This document shows, piece after piece, positions 22,391 through 33,798 of a stretch of DNA of 64,000 nucleotides (position 1 is its first letter; each line of letters begins with the position of its first letter). The position numbers and the translations under genes are program-made. The DNA lies in the NCBI GenBank assembly GCA_027563935.2, contig CM050446.2:32491501-32555500 (forward strand), in the 5' to 3' direction. The DNA is from Costus lasius (taxonomy: Eukaryota; Streptophyta; Magnoliopsida; Zingiberales; Costaceae). The notes beneath the pieces were generated by a model that searched no databases, was not told the origin of the DNA, and saw nothing but the letters and a program-made list of their open reading frames with translations.

Positions 22391-24929
22391 TTAGCTTGAC
22401 CCTTTAACACTCGGGTTTGATCGTGAATTCCTAGACTTCCTCTCTGATATTGCAACATAAGGCTCAATCTTGAAACAGTATCCAAATTTGCTTAGAATCT
22501 CCTCTAATTTGTCAATCAATCTAGAGTTTCCTCTTTTTTTCTTCCTCCTTGTCTTTTTCTTTTTCTGTAATTTCTCATCAATACCCTCAAAAAGATTGTT
22601 AGATTCATTATTTGAGGTCTCCTCAAACAAACTTGAAACATCATAAATTTCATCATTAAATATTTCAACGCTACAACAAGAATGATAGGATTTTTAGAAT
22701 TTACCTCCATGTCTAACACTACAAAATCTGCAGGAATGAAAAACTTACCAATTTGTACAGGGACATTCTCTAATATGCCTACAGGATACTTTACCGATGA
22801 ATCCGCGAGCTGTAAGGATATGGATGTATGCTTTAGCTCTCCAATATTTAGTTTCCTGTAAGTAGAAAGAGGCATTAGACTCACACTTGCACCGAGGTCA
22901 CATAAGGCTCGGTCAGAAGTCATAGTGCCTATTGAACAAGGTATAGAAAAACTACATGGATCTTTCAGTTTAGGTGGCAGTTTGTTCTGTATGATAGCAC
23001 TACAATCTTCAGTTAAAGTAACAGTGCATGTACCATAATCATCTAATTTCCTTTTACTTGACAAAATTTCCTTTAAAAACTTGGCATAAGATGGCATTTC
23101 AGTAATAGCTTCAGTAAAAGGAATGTTAACATAAAGCTTTTTCAGGATTTCAAGAAATTTGCCAAACTTTTTGTCTAGTTTATATTGAACCAACCTTTGA
23201 GGAAAAGGTATTGGTGGCTGGTAAGGAGCAGGCAAATTAGGTTTAGGATTGTCTTTCTCACATGATTCCTCCCCTTTTGGTTCATCACCCTTTTGAGGTG
23301 ATAAACAAGTTTGGGGTTTCTCATGTGAAGAAGATTCCCCTAACTCTAATTCCCTTTCATTATCATTAAGCCTTTCTTCAGTGTTTTCAAACCTCCCTCT
23401 AGGTTCTCCTAGTTGTTTCCCACTTCTAGTTATAATGGCATGACAGTGCTCCCTAGGGTTTATCTCAGGTTTTGCAGGCAATTTCTCAGGGGGTCTGTAA
23501 GGTACACTAGCATGTTGTGCAATTTGGTTTTCAAGAATTTTGTTGTAGGCTTCTACTCTATCCAATCTAGAGTTAATTTGATGAAAACGTTCCTTAAACT
23601 CTTCAATTTGTCTATTTTGATTTGACAGGATTTGTTTTTGATCAGACATAAACTCTTCAATTTTTCTATCTTGCTTTAGCTCAAACTGATTTTGACTGAT
23701 CATTATTTTTTCAAACATGGATTTTATCTCAGAAAATTGATCATTGTTTTGATTCAGATTTTGGTTGGGATTTTGCCTTTGGAATCCTTTGTTTTCAGTG
23801 TTCCCCCTACATTGTTATTGTTTTTCCATGAAAGGTTGGGGTGATTTCTCCATCCAGGGTTATATGTACTAGAATAGTGATCATTAGGTCTACTTTGATT
23901 ATAATTCCCTATGACATTCACATGCTCATTACCCTGATCAACAATTCTACAATATTCGGCAGTATGACCATCATTTCCACAATTTTCAGAAGTAATAGCA
24001 GAAATAGAAGCAGTTTGCATGGAATTTAACTTACTGCACAAAAAGTCTACCTTCTCTTCTAAGGATCGCCATCCTTCACTTTCACCCTTACCTTGAGAAG
24101 GCTTGTAAAGTACTCGTCTTTCGGTAGTCCATTGATTGTGGTTCAATGCCATCTCCTCTAGCAGTCTGAAGGCATCATCTGGTGTTTTGCTCATAAGAGC
24201 TCCTCCTGCAGCAGCATCCACAATCATTTTAGTCTGATCAGATAATGTAATATAAAAAATTTACAGTAAAGTTTGAAGTTCTAGTCCATGGTGAGGACAC
24301 TTCCGCTGCAGTTCATTGAATCTCTCCCAGGCCTCACTGAGCGACTCCCCACTTCTTTATTGAAAGCTTGTAATTTGGTTTCTCATCTGCAGTGTCTTGC
24401 TTGGGGGAAAGTATTTGTTCAAGAAGGAATTGGACAGTTGATTCCAAGTGGTGAAGGTACCGGCTGGGTGTGAATTAAGCCATGTCTTTGCCCGGTCCCT
24501 AAGAGAGAAAGGAAAAAGTCTTAATCTCAGTGCATCGCTAGAAACACCATTCAATTTAATAGTATTGCATAATTCAAGAAATAAGGCCAAGTGTTGGTTG
24601 GGATCCTCCAGTGGAGATCCTCCAAACTGATCTTGTTGAAACATTGCAATGAAACCAGGCTTAATCTCAAAATTGTTGGCCTCTATCACTGGCCTAGCTA
24701 TACTAGAATGAATTTCATGATGATTAGGGGTTGCATAGTCCCTAAGTGTTCTCTGATTATTCTGATTGTCTCCCATCTCTAATATTTCTTCTTCTAACTC
24801 TAGTTGGAATGTCTCTTGCAATTCTTCTTGTGATGTCTCTTCTAATCTCAACTTTCTGCGCACTCTTAATGTCTTATTGATTTCAAGATCCAATGGTACA
24901 AGTGGTCCTGACCTAAGGCACCTGCGCAT
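22391..24929 (-). pseudogene. Ath5 gag-protease with pol C-terminal remnant
   Basis: From the ATG at 24929 (MRRCLRSGPLVPLD): gag N-terminal region, capsid-like core (FSLRDRAKTWLNSHPAG, KYFPPSKTLQMRNQITSF), VDAAAGGALMSKTPDDAFRL, a damaged zinc knuckle (ENCGNDGHTAEYC, first Cys lost), coiled-coil LDRVEAYNKILENQIAQ, and protease (ALCDLGASVSLMPLS). Frame breaks lie near 24357, 24240 and 23740. A deletion after NPIIL removes the protease C-terminus. The last part (22630-22391) is a Lys/Arg-rich linker (KKKKTRRKKKRG), then CFKIEPYV, ending SNPSVKGSS. That end matches the end of the Ath4 integrase, so RT to integrase have been cut out. Confidence 0.88.
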
Positions 24930-25048
24930 ACAAAGTAGATAGATCAAGTGATTTCAAGAAACAGAAAATAAGCAGTAAATAAAAAATAGTAAATAAAAAC
25001 TTAATCTAGCAATAATCTCAACGTCTTTAATATCGACAAAAACTAAGG

Positions 25049-25066
25049 TCCCCGGCAACGACGCCA
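25049..25066 (-). promoter_or_regulatory. Ath5 primer-binding site (tRNA-Asp)
   Basis: The minus-strand reading is TGGCGTCGTTGCCGGGGA, one change from the perfect site, six bases inside the LTR. Confidence 0.9.
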
Positions 25067-25072
25067 AAAACT

Positions 25073-27011
25073 TGTTGTGATCCACAAGTGCACGGATACT
25101 CGAAGTAATAAAGAAAGTATCGAATCCACAGGGACCTACGTTGTCGAATACTAAATAGCTGATTTTTTACTATCTAGGCTAATCGAAGTAGTGAGAATAG
25201 AAATTAGAAGCTAAAAACGAAATTATCAAAGAGAAAAGCTGAGACTAGGGTTTCGTTCACTTTAACTTTTATGAGCTAGATATGAATAAGGATTTCGTCA
25301 GTTCAAATTTATCATGATGAAGATGTAATTTACTAAATAAAAGGGTTGTTTCACTTTCGTGCAAATAACCGCACAGGGATTTATCCTCGCTTTCGCGCAA
25401 GATTATTCCCAACGCTGAAGATAAGTAAATCATCAAACAATGAATTCAAGGATCACTTTCGTGCATCCGAATTCAATGTTGATAATCTCTAGTGGATATT
25501 CAAGGATCACTTTCGTGCATCCGAGTCTCAACACTAGTTTTACTCATGGATCTCCAACGTTCCGATCCTTGCTTTCGCACAAGATCTCCACGTTTGACAA
25601 ATAGACTCGATCTATAGGTTCATGTTATAATTATGGCAATTAATCTACTAGAACATATCAAATTAGATCTAACCTAAGGAAGGGATCCTAACATGCAATT
25701 CTAGGGTTCCAAATTCTCAAGCAATTACCTTTCGGTTTCAAGCGAAAATTCTAAGAATATAATTAGTAACATGAACTTATAGAGAGTCTAAGTACAATTA
25801 TCACATGAGCAAAATCATCATGGTAATATTAAACTCAACGAAATAGTAAAAATAGTCATCTAGTCATTGGAAATCAAGTGAATTACTCCCCCATGTCCCA
25901 AAAGTTGTTTAAGCTATCATCATGAAGGAATTACAATATATCATGGTTTCAGAGGATCGAAAATCGAAGTAAAAGAGAAGTTTAGAAAATACAGCACGGC
26001 TGTGAAGTATTTCACAGCCGTAATTTGCAAGAACCGTCGATGAACAGTGCCGGCGACTCCTTTTTCTTCGATTTCTCTTCCAATCGATCTCCTTTCGGTC
26101 TGAAACATCTGGCACGTTGTCTCCTCCTTCAGACAAAGCTTCAGTATGAAAATTATGACCGGAGAACGTCTGGATTGAGCGCGGCGGCGAAACCCTAGGC
26201 GGCAGCGTGGATCGCGATTTCTCCCTCGACAGTGCACGAAATTTGGGGCTTTTGGTCTCTCCGTAATCCTCTCGTGAAAAGCTCTCCCTCTACTTCTTAC
26301 GGCATCCGATTTAAGGCTCTGAATCACTCGCGATCTTCTCCGCAAGAATCGGGCGTTGATATTGACTCGGGCGTTGCGTTCAAAATAGAAATTACGGCAG
26401 TGTAATGTCTTACGGCACTGACGTAAAATCGCTCGAGTCTTATGTTCTGATGTTGTTGGGGAATTACGGCACCGTAATCTAGTTTACGGTAGTGCCGTAA
26501 AATCGGCTGAACTCTCTGTTCGCGAACGTCTGGAAATTACGGCCCGTGTAGTTTCTTACGGTAGTGCCGTAAAACCGGGTGAAGTTTCTGTTCTGATGCT
26601 CTCCAAAATACGGTACCGTAATGTTGCTTACGGCAAGTGCCGTAAAATCCAAAAATCTTTCTGTTCGGAAACTTCTCAAAATACGGCAGGGCTCGGATTT
26701 TACGGTACTGTCTGGAATTACGGTACCGTAAAATGGCTTACGGCACTGCCGTAATTTGCTGACTTGCTCCGTTTTGCGTAAAATTTCTTGGGTGATCTCC
26801 TCTTAATGATGGTAATCCTTCTATGTATTTGATTTTGCTTAAAAACACCTAAAAATTGTGCCTTTTTACCTAAAAACCATGAAAAACCAAAATAGAAGTA
26901 GACTTTGCAATATTCAATGAATTTATCATGAAGACAAGTAAAAGATCTTCAATTTAGCACGAAAAGATATCGAAAATGATACAAAATATACTATATATTT
27001 TGGTGTCATCA
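25073..27011 (-). mobile_element. Ath5 5' LTR (1,939 bp)
   Basis: Near-identical partner of 16665-18602. Its GNRA-type array (25344-25586) keeps intact the GGAT/ATCC unit that has decayed in the 3' LTR. The right border is the AATAG duplication and the resumed Ath4 gag. Confidence 0.92.
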
Positions 27012-27016
27012 AATAG

Positions 27017-27942
27017 CTATGAATTCCACTTGAGAGGCAAGTTGACTAACCATTCCCTTAAAATCTTAATATTTTGATTTTGCATGAGTTGACTTTGATT
27101 TGTCATAAACTTGTCAAGAAAAGATTCTATACTAAAAGAATTTACCTTTTGAGTTAGGGGTTGGCATTCCTCGCTTTCATCCTTACCATGATGATGACAA
27201 TATAGCAGTTCTTCTTCAGGATCCCATTGGTTATGGTTCAAGGACATTTCTTCAAATAGGGTAAAAAAGCTTCTTCAATGGTCTTGCTCCTGAGGGCTCC
27301 TCCTGCAGCAGTATCAACGATTAGACGGGTATTATAAAGTAGACCATTATAAAATGAATGAATTAAAACCCAATTTTCAAGGCCATGGTGAGGGCACTTC
27401 CGTATTAAATCATTGAATCGCTCCTATGCCTTGTTGATTGATTCTCCATCTTTCTGTATAAAGCTCGTGATCTGATTTCTCAATTGGATGGTTTTACTTG
27501 GTGGAAAGTACTTCATCAGGAAAGCATTTGACAGTTGTTCCCATATAGTGAACGCACCAGAAGGTCTAGAATATAGCCAAAATTGCGCTCGGTCCCTGAG
27601 AGAAAAAGCAAACAGTCTTAGTTTTAGTGCATCATCAGAAACTCCATAAATTTTAATGGTATCACAATATTCAATAAAAAGATGTAAATGCTGATAGGGA
27701 TCTTCAATTGGAGCTCCTCGAAATTGGTTCTGCTGAATCCTGGTTAAGAAGGCATGATTAATCTCGAAATTATCTGTTTCACTAGTTGGTCTGACAATGC
27801 TAAAGTATATTTCTCGTGGCTTAGGGACTGCATAGTCCCTCAGTAATCTCTGATCCTCCATTAGAACTGAATTTTCTGTGCACACTAGAGTAGATGGATC
27901 AAATAACTCAAATAGACATAAAAGAATAGAAAGATAGAACAT
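27017..27942 (-). pseudogene. Ath4 gag, N-terminal and middle part
   Basis: Minus strand. The likely start is the ATG at 27861 (MEDQRLLRDYAVPKPREI) or an upstream codon. It contains NNFEI-type sequence (ETDNFEINHAFL), the capsid-like core (FSLRDRAQFWLYSRPSG, KYFPPSKTIQLRNQITSF) and, after frame breaks near 27424-27250, MSLNHNQWDPEEE. The zinc-knuckle region is missing or unrecognisable. The reading is cut at 27016 by Ath5 and resumes at 16659. Confidence 0.85.
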
Positions 27943-27998
27943 AAATAAAATCTAGTCTAGCAATACTCTCAAAATATTCAATATCAACAAAACTAAGG

Positions 27999-28016
27999 TC
28001 CCCGGCAACGGCGCCA
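27999..28016 (-). promoter_or_regulatory. Ath4 primer-binding site (tRNA-Asp)
   Basis: The minus-strand reading is TGGCGCCGTTGCCGGGGA, the perfect complement of the plant tRNA-Asp 3' end. Confidence 0.92.
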
Positions 28017-28022
28017 AAAACT

Positions 28023-29990
28023 TGTTGTGATCCGAAAGGACACACTTATGAATACAAGTAGGGTAGACTTATTTCAGGTGTCGCGGCCAAAACCTAAGTG
28101 TTTGTGTACAGGGACTTTTGTCACTCCCTGACACGGCTCCAAAAACTTGTTGTCCCTAAACTTGTAGTGTCCGCAAGTGCACGAATACTCGAAGAAATAA
28201 AGAAAAGTAATGATCCCATAGAGACCTATGTTGTCAAGTACCGAATAATTGATTTCTTACTATCTAGGTAATCAAAATTATGTAAGCGAGCAAATCAAAA
28301 GCTAAAACGGAATTATCAGAGAGAGAAGATGGGACTAGGGTTTCATTCACTTTAATTTCTATGACTAGACATGAATAAAGATTTCATCAATTTAACTTTA
28401 ATATGATAAAGATGTAATTTACTTAATAAAAAGATTATCTCACTTTCGTGCAGACAATCATGCAGAGATCAATAAGTAAATCATCAAACTAAGAACTCAA
28501 GGATCACTTTCGTGCATTCGAATTCTAGGTTGATAATCTCTAGTGGAACCTCAAGGATCACTTTCGTGCATCCGAGTCTCGACACTAGTTTTACTCATGG
28601 TTCTCCAACGTTCTGATCCTTGCTTTCGCACAAGATCCCCACGTTTGACAACTTAGACTCAATCCAAGATTCATATTATATTCATGGCAATTAATCTCCT
28701 AAAATCAAACAAATAAGAACTAACCTAAGAAAGTTCCTAACATGCAATTCTAGGGTTCCAAGTTCTCAAGCAATTACTTTTCAGTCAATGGAAAAAACTC
28801 TAAAACATGAATAATAATATAGATCTAAGAGAATCTAAGAACAATCATCACATGAGTAAAATCATCATGCTAAGATTAAACGTGACAAAATAATGAAAAA
28901 ATAGTCATCTAGTTATTAAAAATCAAGTGGATTACTCCCCCCATGTCCCAAAGTGAGTTTAAGCTATCATAGAGGGAAGATTACAATAATTCATAGTGTT
29001 GGAAATCGAAACAGAGTGAAAGGAAGAATTACGGTACGGCCGTAATGAAGATTACGGCCGTAATCTGGGTGAAGGGCGGCGGCGCTCGATCTTTTGTTAA
29101 TTTCTCCTCCGTTTGATCTCTAATCATGCTAAAACTTCTGGGACACCTTCTCCTCCTCTATGTGTATCTTACACTCAAATTTCACGGCCGGAGATGCGAT
29201 GTATGCTTCCCAACAGTGAAACCTAGGGCGGTGGCATGTGAGGCAATTTCTCTCTCTCTGGTGGACAAAAATTAGGGCTTTTGGTCTGCTTCTCTTCCTC
29301 TGGGAAAAAGCACTCTTTTTTCTTCTTACAGCATCATATTTGGTGGCCTAGATCGATTGCAATCATCTCCGAAAAAATCGGACTTCGGAGTTGACTAGGA
29401 AAATCGCTATCTGCGTTGTAATTACGGCCGTAATGGATGTTACGGCGGTGCCGTAATTTGGACAACGAGCTCTCGGGTGAAAATCTTCCGGAATTGCGGT
29501 ACCGTAAATTCCGTTACTGCAGTACCGTAAACTTCATCAAGTCTCTGCCCAGAATTATGCCCATATTACGGCCCGTAAAGAATTTTACGGCAGTGCCACA
29601 ATCGTCAAGAAATCTCTGGTCTGAAAAACTTCAAATTATGGCACCTCTCGGGGATTACGGCAATACCGTTATTTTGATCTGCGAGTGCAGTCAAATTACG
29701 GTATCGTAATATCCATAATGGGGGTGCCGTAATTGTCTCTGAAGCTCTGATTCTTCTGAAATTTGATGTGCGATCTCCTGTTGATGTTGTGAATTCAGTA
29801 ATGCATCTGGATTGCTTGAAATCGACTGAAAATCGTTCCTTTTTGCCTGAAAATCATCAAAAATAGAAAAGAGTGTAGATTCCGCAAATATTGATAAAAA
29901 AAAAGGCATAAAAATAAGCAAAGTCTATGAAGATGACACAAAAATACCAATGAAATAGCACAACATTTACTATAAATTTCGGTGTCATCA
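28023..29990 (-). mobile_element. Ath4 5' LTR (1,968 bp)
   Basis: It starts TGTTGTGATCCGAAAGG and ends CGGTGTCATCA. It lacks part of the hairpin region present in the 3' LTR. Its palindrome array (29419-29735) has a 41-bp piece (29661-29701) absent from the 3' LTR. Ath8 keeps a similar piece, so the 3' LTR is the one that lost it. Confidence 0.9.
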
Positions 29991-30198
29991 CTTTCTGATA
30001 AATATAGGAAGATCATTAAATCCTTTGTGCGGAATTGAAAATTTTGATTTTGATTTTTGCTTACTTATGACAGCCACTGCAATTGTGCCTTATATGAAAT
30101 TTTGGATGTTTATATTAGTAGCTAAACTTTTAGGACAACAGAATGGTAAAAAATTATATGCTATTTACTATGGTACCGATCCACTTGCTTCGCCATGA
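29991..30198 (+). pseudogene. Ath3 acidic protein, C-terminal part
   Basis: This continues the gene broken at 10507. After a few damaged codons it reads NFDFDFC, then FWMFILVAKLLGQQN, KKLYAIYYGTDPLASP and a stop at 30196-30198. Ath6 ends in the same way (FWIFGLVAKLFGQRK, GTDSPASP), so this C-terminus belongs to the family and is not random. Confidence 0.75.
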
Positions 30199-30241
30199 TA
30201 TTTTAGTTTTGGTCAAGCTAGTGACCTAAAAATTAGCACTT

Positions 30242-30259
30242 CTTGAGAGGCAACCCAAG
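30242..30259 (+). repeat. Conserved hairpin after the Ath3 stop
   Basis: CTTGAG and CCCAAG around AGGCAA: the same hairpin as in the other copies, with one stem mismatch. Confidence 0.65.
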
Positions 30260-30351
30260 CACTGTCTTTGTTCTTCATTATTTATTATTTGCATTCATAT
30301 TTTATTAAAAAAAATTCTACTTCCTACTTCCTGTCTTCTACTTGCTCCTAT

Positions 30352-30936
30352 TACTAATCTGATTAAGTGTGTTTTCGCAGGTATTTTAAGAAAATGGAGC
30401 ATCAAAACTCTTGATCTCTGGCACGAATAGGAACAACTCATCTTTCACTACTATCCGAAAAACTTAATTAAATTTAAAAGTCCATGGATCATCCTACGAC
30501 ACATAGCATCTTATGATAATTGATTAACTCCTACAATGGTTTCATTTACTAATCTGATTAGCATTTTTGTTGCAGGTATTTAATGTGCTTTAATGAGTTT
30601 TAACCCTGATCATTTACACAAATAGGAATAACATGTTTTGTTCTATCTCGTGGATTCGTTGGTTCCATTGAAGGATCTTTAGTCCATCCTAAGAGGCAAT
30701 ACAACTTTTCAAGTTTGATAAATTTCTATGCTGTTTTAATTTAGTAATATGATTAGCCCACTTGTTGCAGATGCCCTACATGCCTAATAGATAATGACCC
30801 TCTATTTTTCATATGACAAAAAAGAACAACTTTTATTCTACTATTTGGTTTTGTCACTTTTCTTTGTGGATCATTACTATTCCTTGGCTGCTCTGCTTTC
30901 ACTTTTATTCTTCTTCAGCTAGCTGCCGTCTCTCTT
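30352..30936 (+). repeat. Three tandem 195-bp units with splice-acceptor-like ends (Ath3)
   Basis: TACTAATCTGATTA recurs at 30352 and 30547 and, as TAGTAATATGATTA, at 30742: exactly 195 bases apart each time. Each is followed 15-25 bases later by a pyrimidine stretch ending in GCAG (AG at 30379-30380, 30574-30575 and 30769-30770). Further similarities lie inside the units (AATAGGAACAACTC, AATAGGAATAACATG, AAAAGAACAAC). This is the region where other copies have a single acceptor-like site. Confidence 0.6.
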
Positions 30937-31560
30937 TCCTTCCAGCGAGAGGAATCTTCAGCTGCAAGTCCCCTCTTCCAACCGGCGATTTGATACACAG
31001 CAAGAAACTTCATCTTACACATCTTTGGCCAGTCACCATCACTTCCATTTCAGATCTCTGATAGAAGAACGCAGCAGCAACTCACTCACTTCCCTCGTCA
31101 GTGATTTTGCCCTCTGCAGCCACTCTTCTCCAGCATCTCTAGTGTAGGCAGAACTTTCCGCCTCTTCTTCTCCATCAAAACCATCAAACGCCCATGAAGA
31201 CTTCTCTTCCAGCCCCCTCTGCCACCGCCTCTATCTTTAGCAAGCGGGCAACATCACAATCTGGCATCGGCAACTCATTCAGCTAGCAGCATCTCTTCCA
31301 CAGCAGACTTAGTCTACACCTCTGCCGCTAGCACCCTGATTTCATCCAACCAGCAATTTTTTTCTTCAGCTTCAGCAGCAGCCGGCATTGCTAGCATCTG
31401 TCTTTCCAACCTATTGTTTCCTCTGTCTCATCCAGTCGACAATCTAATTCCAGTCAACAGCCTTCCAGCTCACTAGACCAGCCGCCATCTCAAGCTTTAA
31501 ACTGGCAACCGTTAGCAACATCATCTTCTATAGATGCTAGCCAGTTTCTTCTTCAGCAAG
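30890..31560 (+). other. C- and T-rich 3' region of Ath3
   Basis: Biased sequence rich in TCTTCC, CAGC and CCATC. It has no long open frame. It may be the decayed remainder of an envelope-position gene or leader; Ath6 has a shorter similar stretch at 39680-40080. The exact right end of Ath3 could not be fixed. Confidence 0.4.
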
Positions 31561-31564
31561 CACA

Positions 31565-31893
31565 TCCAGCATAGGTTGAGGAGTGCGTTAAGGACATGCT
31601 CCTACGGGTGGCACCCAGATCCGTGATTTTGACCGCTTAGCCCCTGCATGGGCGTGCTTGGGTACGAGTCAAGCGTTGACTCACTTGTAAATATTTAAAA
31701 AAATTATTAACCTAAATCAGGGGATGACAATAAGTTGTATTGTATGTATGACACAATTTTCCCTTAGTATTTATACACCATGTACTTAATCTCTACTTAG
31801 CCTTTCTAATTAACAACCCCTGCTTATGTGTTATTTGTGGATCAGTTATACATGACTTCCCGGTTATAGTTGTATTTTCATTTTTGTACATTG
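31565..31893 (-). other. LTR-like remnant, left part (split by Cop2)
   Basis: Together with 47864-48075 this forms about 540 bp. Its right end on the minus strand reads TGTCACACCTCGATAGG, which resembles Tekay/Del LTR starts, and it has a TATA-like TGTATAAATAC on the minus strand. The left border is not defined. The CATTG duplication of Cop2 is at 31889-31893. Confidence 0.4.
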
Positions 31894-32869
31894 TGTTGGT
31901 GTATATGCCCTTGGACCCGTTGTTGGTCCATCTTGTACTACTTGACATTGATATTTAATATATCATTCTGGCATTGTCGTTATTATGCTATGTTTACATC
32001 TGTGATTATGTACATGGATAATAATGTCCCTGGAGACAGATTGTATCTGTGCTCAAACGGTGTGTCCCCGGTCGAGTACCTGAGTGGATAAGGGACAGCT
32101 CTGGTACATGTGAAACTGGTATATGGGCTGGTTACGCACGGGGTGCTAATGCAGGCATATGGGTATATCAGTGGTGAATATACTGGACCGACCTGCTGTG
32201 AGGCTTTAACTTGGTGTCATGAGTTAAGCTCACATGTGACAGGAGATGCATTGATCCCTTGACTTGAGGTCATTGACTCTTCTATATGGTTAGGGGCATA
32301 CTTTGATACAACCTAACGCCTCGCCGTAGCAGGGAGGTCATAACGGTTGTCATTGGGTATGTCACGACCCATATGAGAAGATCAATAGACAGACATAGGA
32401 TTTGCCCCTTCCTGCGAGAAGCTTGATATCCACGGGGCCCCACTATGGTTGCATGACTGAGAGTGTATGGTCATACCCAGGTGAAAGCCTGATCTAGTCA
32501 TGACCATGAGATTAGGTGAAAATAAAGTGGTGACGCACTTTGTCCAATCGGATATCAGTCTGGCAAAGAGATTGTAATGTATCGGTACCTTGTTGCGATG
32601 ATGGGGATGTCGATGTTGATATCCATTCCGATGACTTGCGTAGCAGCGATGCACTACTAGGTGCCAATCACTGCTTGTGATGACTCGGTTCATCACTGCC
32701 AACGTCTGAGGAACCTACAGGGTCGCACAACTTGAAACTCGGGTTCTCGTATTGATCGGGTAGCCTATTGATTGAGTTATTGGATAACTCAGATCTGTTT
32801 GGGAGAATCCATCAGCACCACTGTGCTAGATGAGATGAAAGGAATCATTTGGAGCTAACTTGTTTTTGG

Positions 32870-32992
32870 GCCTAGTAGGCCAAATGGGCCCAATGGGCCA
32901 TTTGGGCCAAATGGGCCCAATAGACCAAGTTGGGCTAATAGGCCAAATGGGCTCAATAAGCCATTTGGGCCAATGGGCCAAATGGAATGGCG
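32870..32992 (+). repeat. TGGGCC array in the Cop2 LTR
   Basis: About ten GGGCC/GGCC cores alternate with AAAT and CAAT spacers (GGCCAAATGGGCCCAATGGG is typical). TGGGCC/TGGGCT is the plant 'site II' element bound by TCP factors. The array lies about 230 bases before the TATA box. The 3' LTR has the copy at 46938-47052. Confidence 0.7.
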
Positions 32993-33141
32993 CAAGCTAC
33001 TTGGAGTGAGCTTGGCGCATTTCCTTGAGGTGGACAAATCCAAGTTGGACATCTTCTTAAGGTGAGAAGCTTTGAGCTTCTCACTTGGAGTGGGTGAATG
33101 TACTTAGGCGCATGGCACTTGGAGTGGGCAAAATGGGTTTT

Positions 33142-33212
33142 ACCTCTTGAAGAGGTGTGTCTCTTCATGAAGAGGTGTGCCTCTTCACTAGTGAAGAGGT
33201 GCACCTATTCAT
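33142..33212 (+). repeat. Tandem palindromes directly before the Cop2 TATA box
   Basis: GAAGAGGTGTG...CTCTTCA occurs in three overlapping copies (CTTGAAGAGGTGTGTCTCTT, CATGAAGAGGTGTGCCTCTT, AGTGAAGAGGTGCACCTATT). Each is an imperfect palindrome of about 20 bases. They stop just before the TATA box. The 3' LTR copy is at 47210-47280. Confidence 0.65.
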
Positions 33213-33213
33213 G

Positions 33214-33222
33214 GGTATATAA
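33214..33222 (+). promoter_or_regulatory. TATA box of Cop2
   Basis: TATATAAAA is followed by a pyrimidine-rich start region. The same box is in the 3' LTR near 47284-47292. Confidence 0.6.
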
Positions 33223-33780
33223 AACCCCTTCCTCCCTCCTCGTCGCTTCTTCTTGACTTCTTGAACTCTTCCCCTCCTCTTCCCCTTGTCGCCACTCATG
33301 AGATATTCGGCCATTGAGAGAGTTGGACTCTCCTCCTTACTTGGTTTAGTTCCTGCAAGCTGCTTGTCGCCCTCCTCCCCAAAGTTGGACTTTGGCTTGG
33401 GTTGATTCCTGTTCGGATCGCGTTGGAGTGCTTCGAGAGTTGGACTCTGACGAAGCTCCACCTCCTCTACTTGGCATCTCCTCTAGAGTTGGCACAAGTG
33501 ATTGAGGAAGTCTCCCAAAGGCGTGGATCTTCTTCCTGAGGCTAGCACCGAGCGTGGAAGAAGAGGACTCCAGGTTCGGCTATGTGCAAGACTGCATAGG
33601 GCGCACATTTGGGCGCCTGCATCGCATCACTTAATTTGCATCAAGGTATCATCTCTTACTCACCATGTCGATCTCCTCGCAAGACTCGATCTTCTGGGTT
33701 TTTGGGACTGGCCTGTTTCGGGGATTGCTTCCGTTGTGCTTGTCTGTAATAATTTTAAAATCCCCGGGGTTTCCCAACAG

Positions 33781-33798
33781 TGGTATCAGAGCCAGGTT
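33781..33798 (+). promoter_or_regulatory. Cop2 primer-binding site (initiator tRNA-Met)
   Basis: TGGTATCAGAGCCAGGTT starts one base after the LTR. TGGTATCAGAGC is the standard plant copia primer site. Confidence 0.93.

Larger units (their letters stand above)
16665..27011 (-). mobile_element. Ath5: complete non-autonomous Athila-like element
   Basis: It is bounded by TGTTGTGATCCGC and TTGGTGTCATCA with a perfect 5-bp duplication AATAG (16660-16664 and 27012-27016). It sits inside the gag of Ath4. LTRs are 1,938 and 1,939 bp. Minus-strand order is PBS, gag, protease, basic linker and pol C-terminal remnant, hairpin, leader with palindromes, envelope-position gene, 3' noncoding region. RT, RNase H and integrase are absent. 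The first ~190 bp of the two LTRs differ at six positions, mostly transitions. It must be younger than Ath4. Confidence 0.92.
10508..29990 (-). mobile_element. Ath4: full-length Athila-like retrotransposon, itself carrying Ath5
   Basis: The element is bounded by TGTTGTGATCC and GGTGTCATCA with a perfect 5-bp target duplication CTTTC (10503-10507 and 29991-29995). It is inserted in the Ath3 acidic gene: reading across the join restores the Ath6-like peptide around LLSDKYRK. Minus-strand order is 5' LTR (28023-29990), PBS, gag (split by Ath5), protease, start of RT, integrase, 3' noncoding region, 3' LTR (10508-12552). It has no RNase H, no RT core and no envelope-position gene. Confidence 0.9.
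31894..33779 (+). mobile_element. Cop2 5' LTR (1,886 bp)
   Basis: It starts TGTTGGTGTATATGCCC and ends GTTTCCCAACA just before the PBS. It is nearly identical to the 3' LTR over long stretches. Confidence 0.93.

Noticed and set aside
32855..33052. GPLGPFGLLG-type collagen-like peptide on the minus strand
   Set aside because: It is the translation of the TGGGCC array in the copia LTR, also present at 46924-47187.
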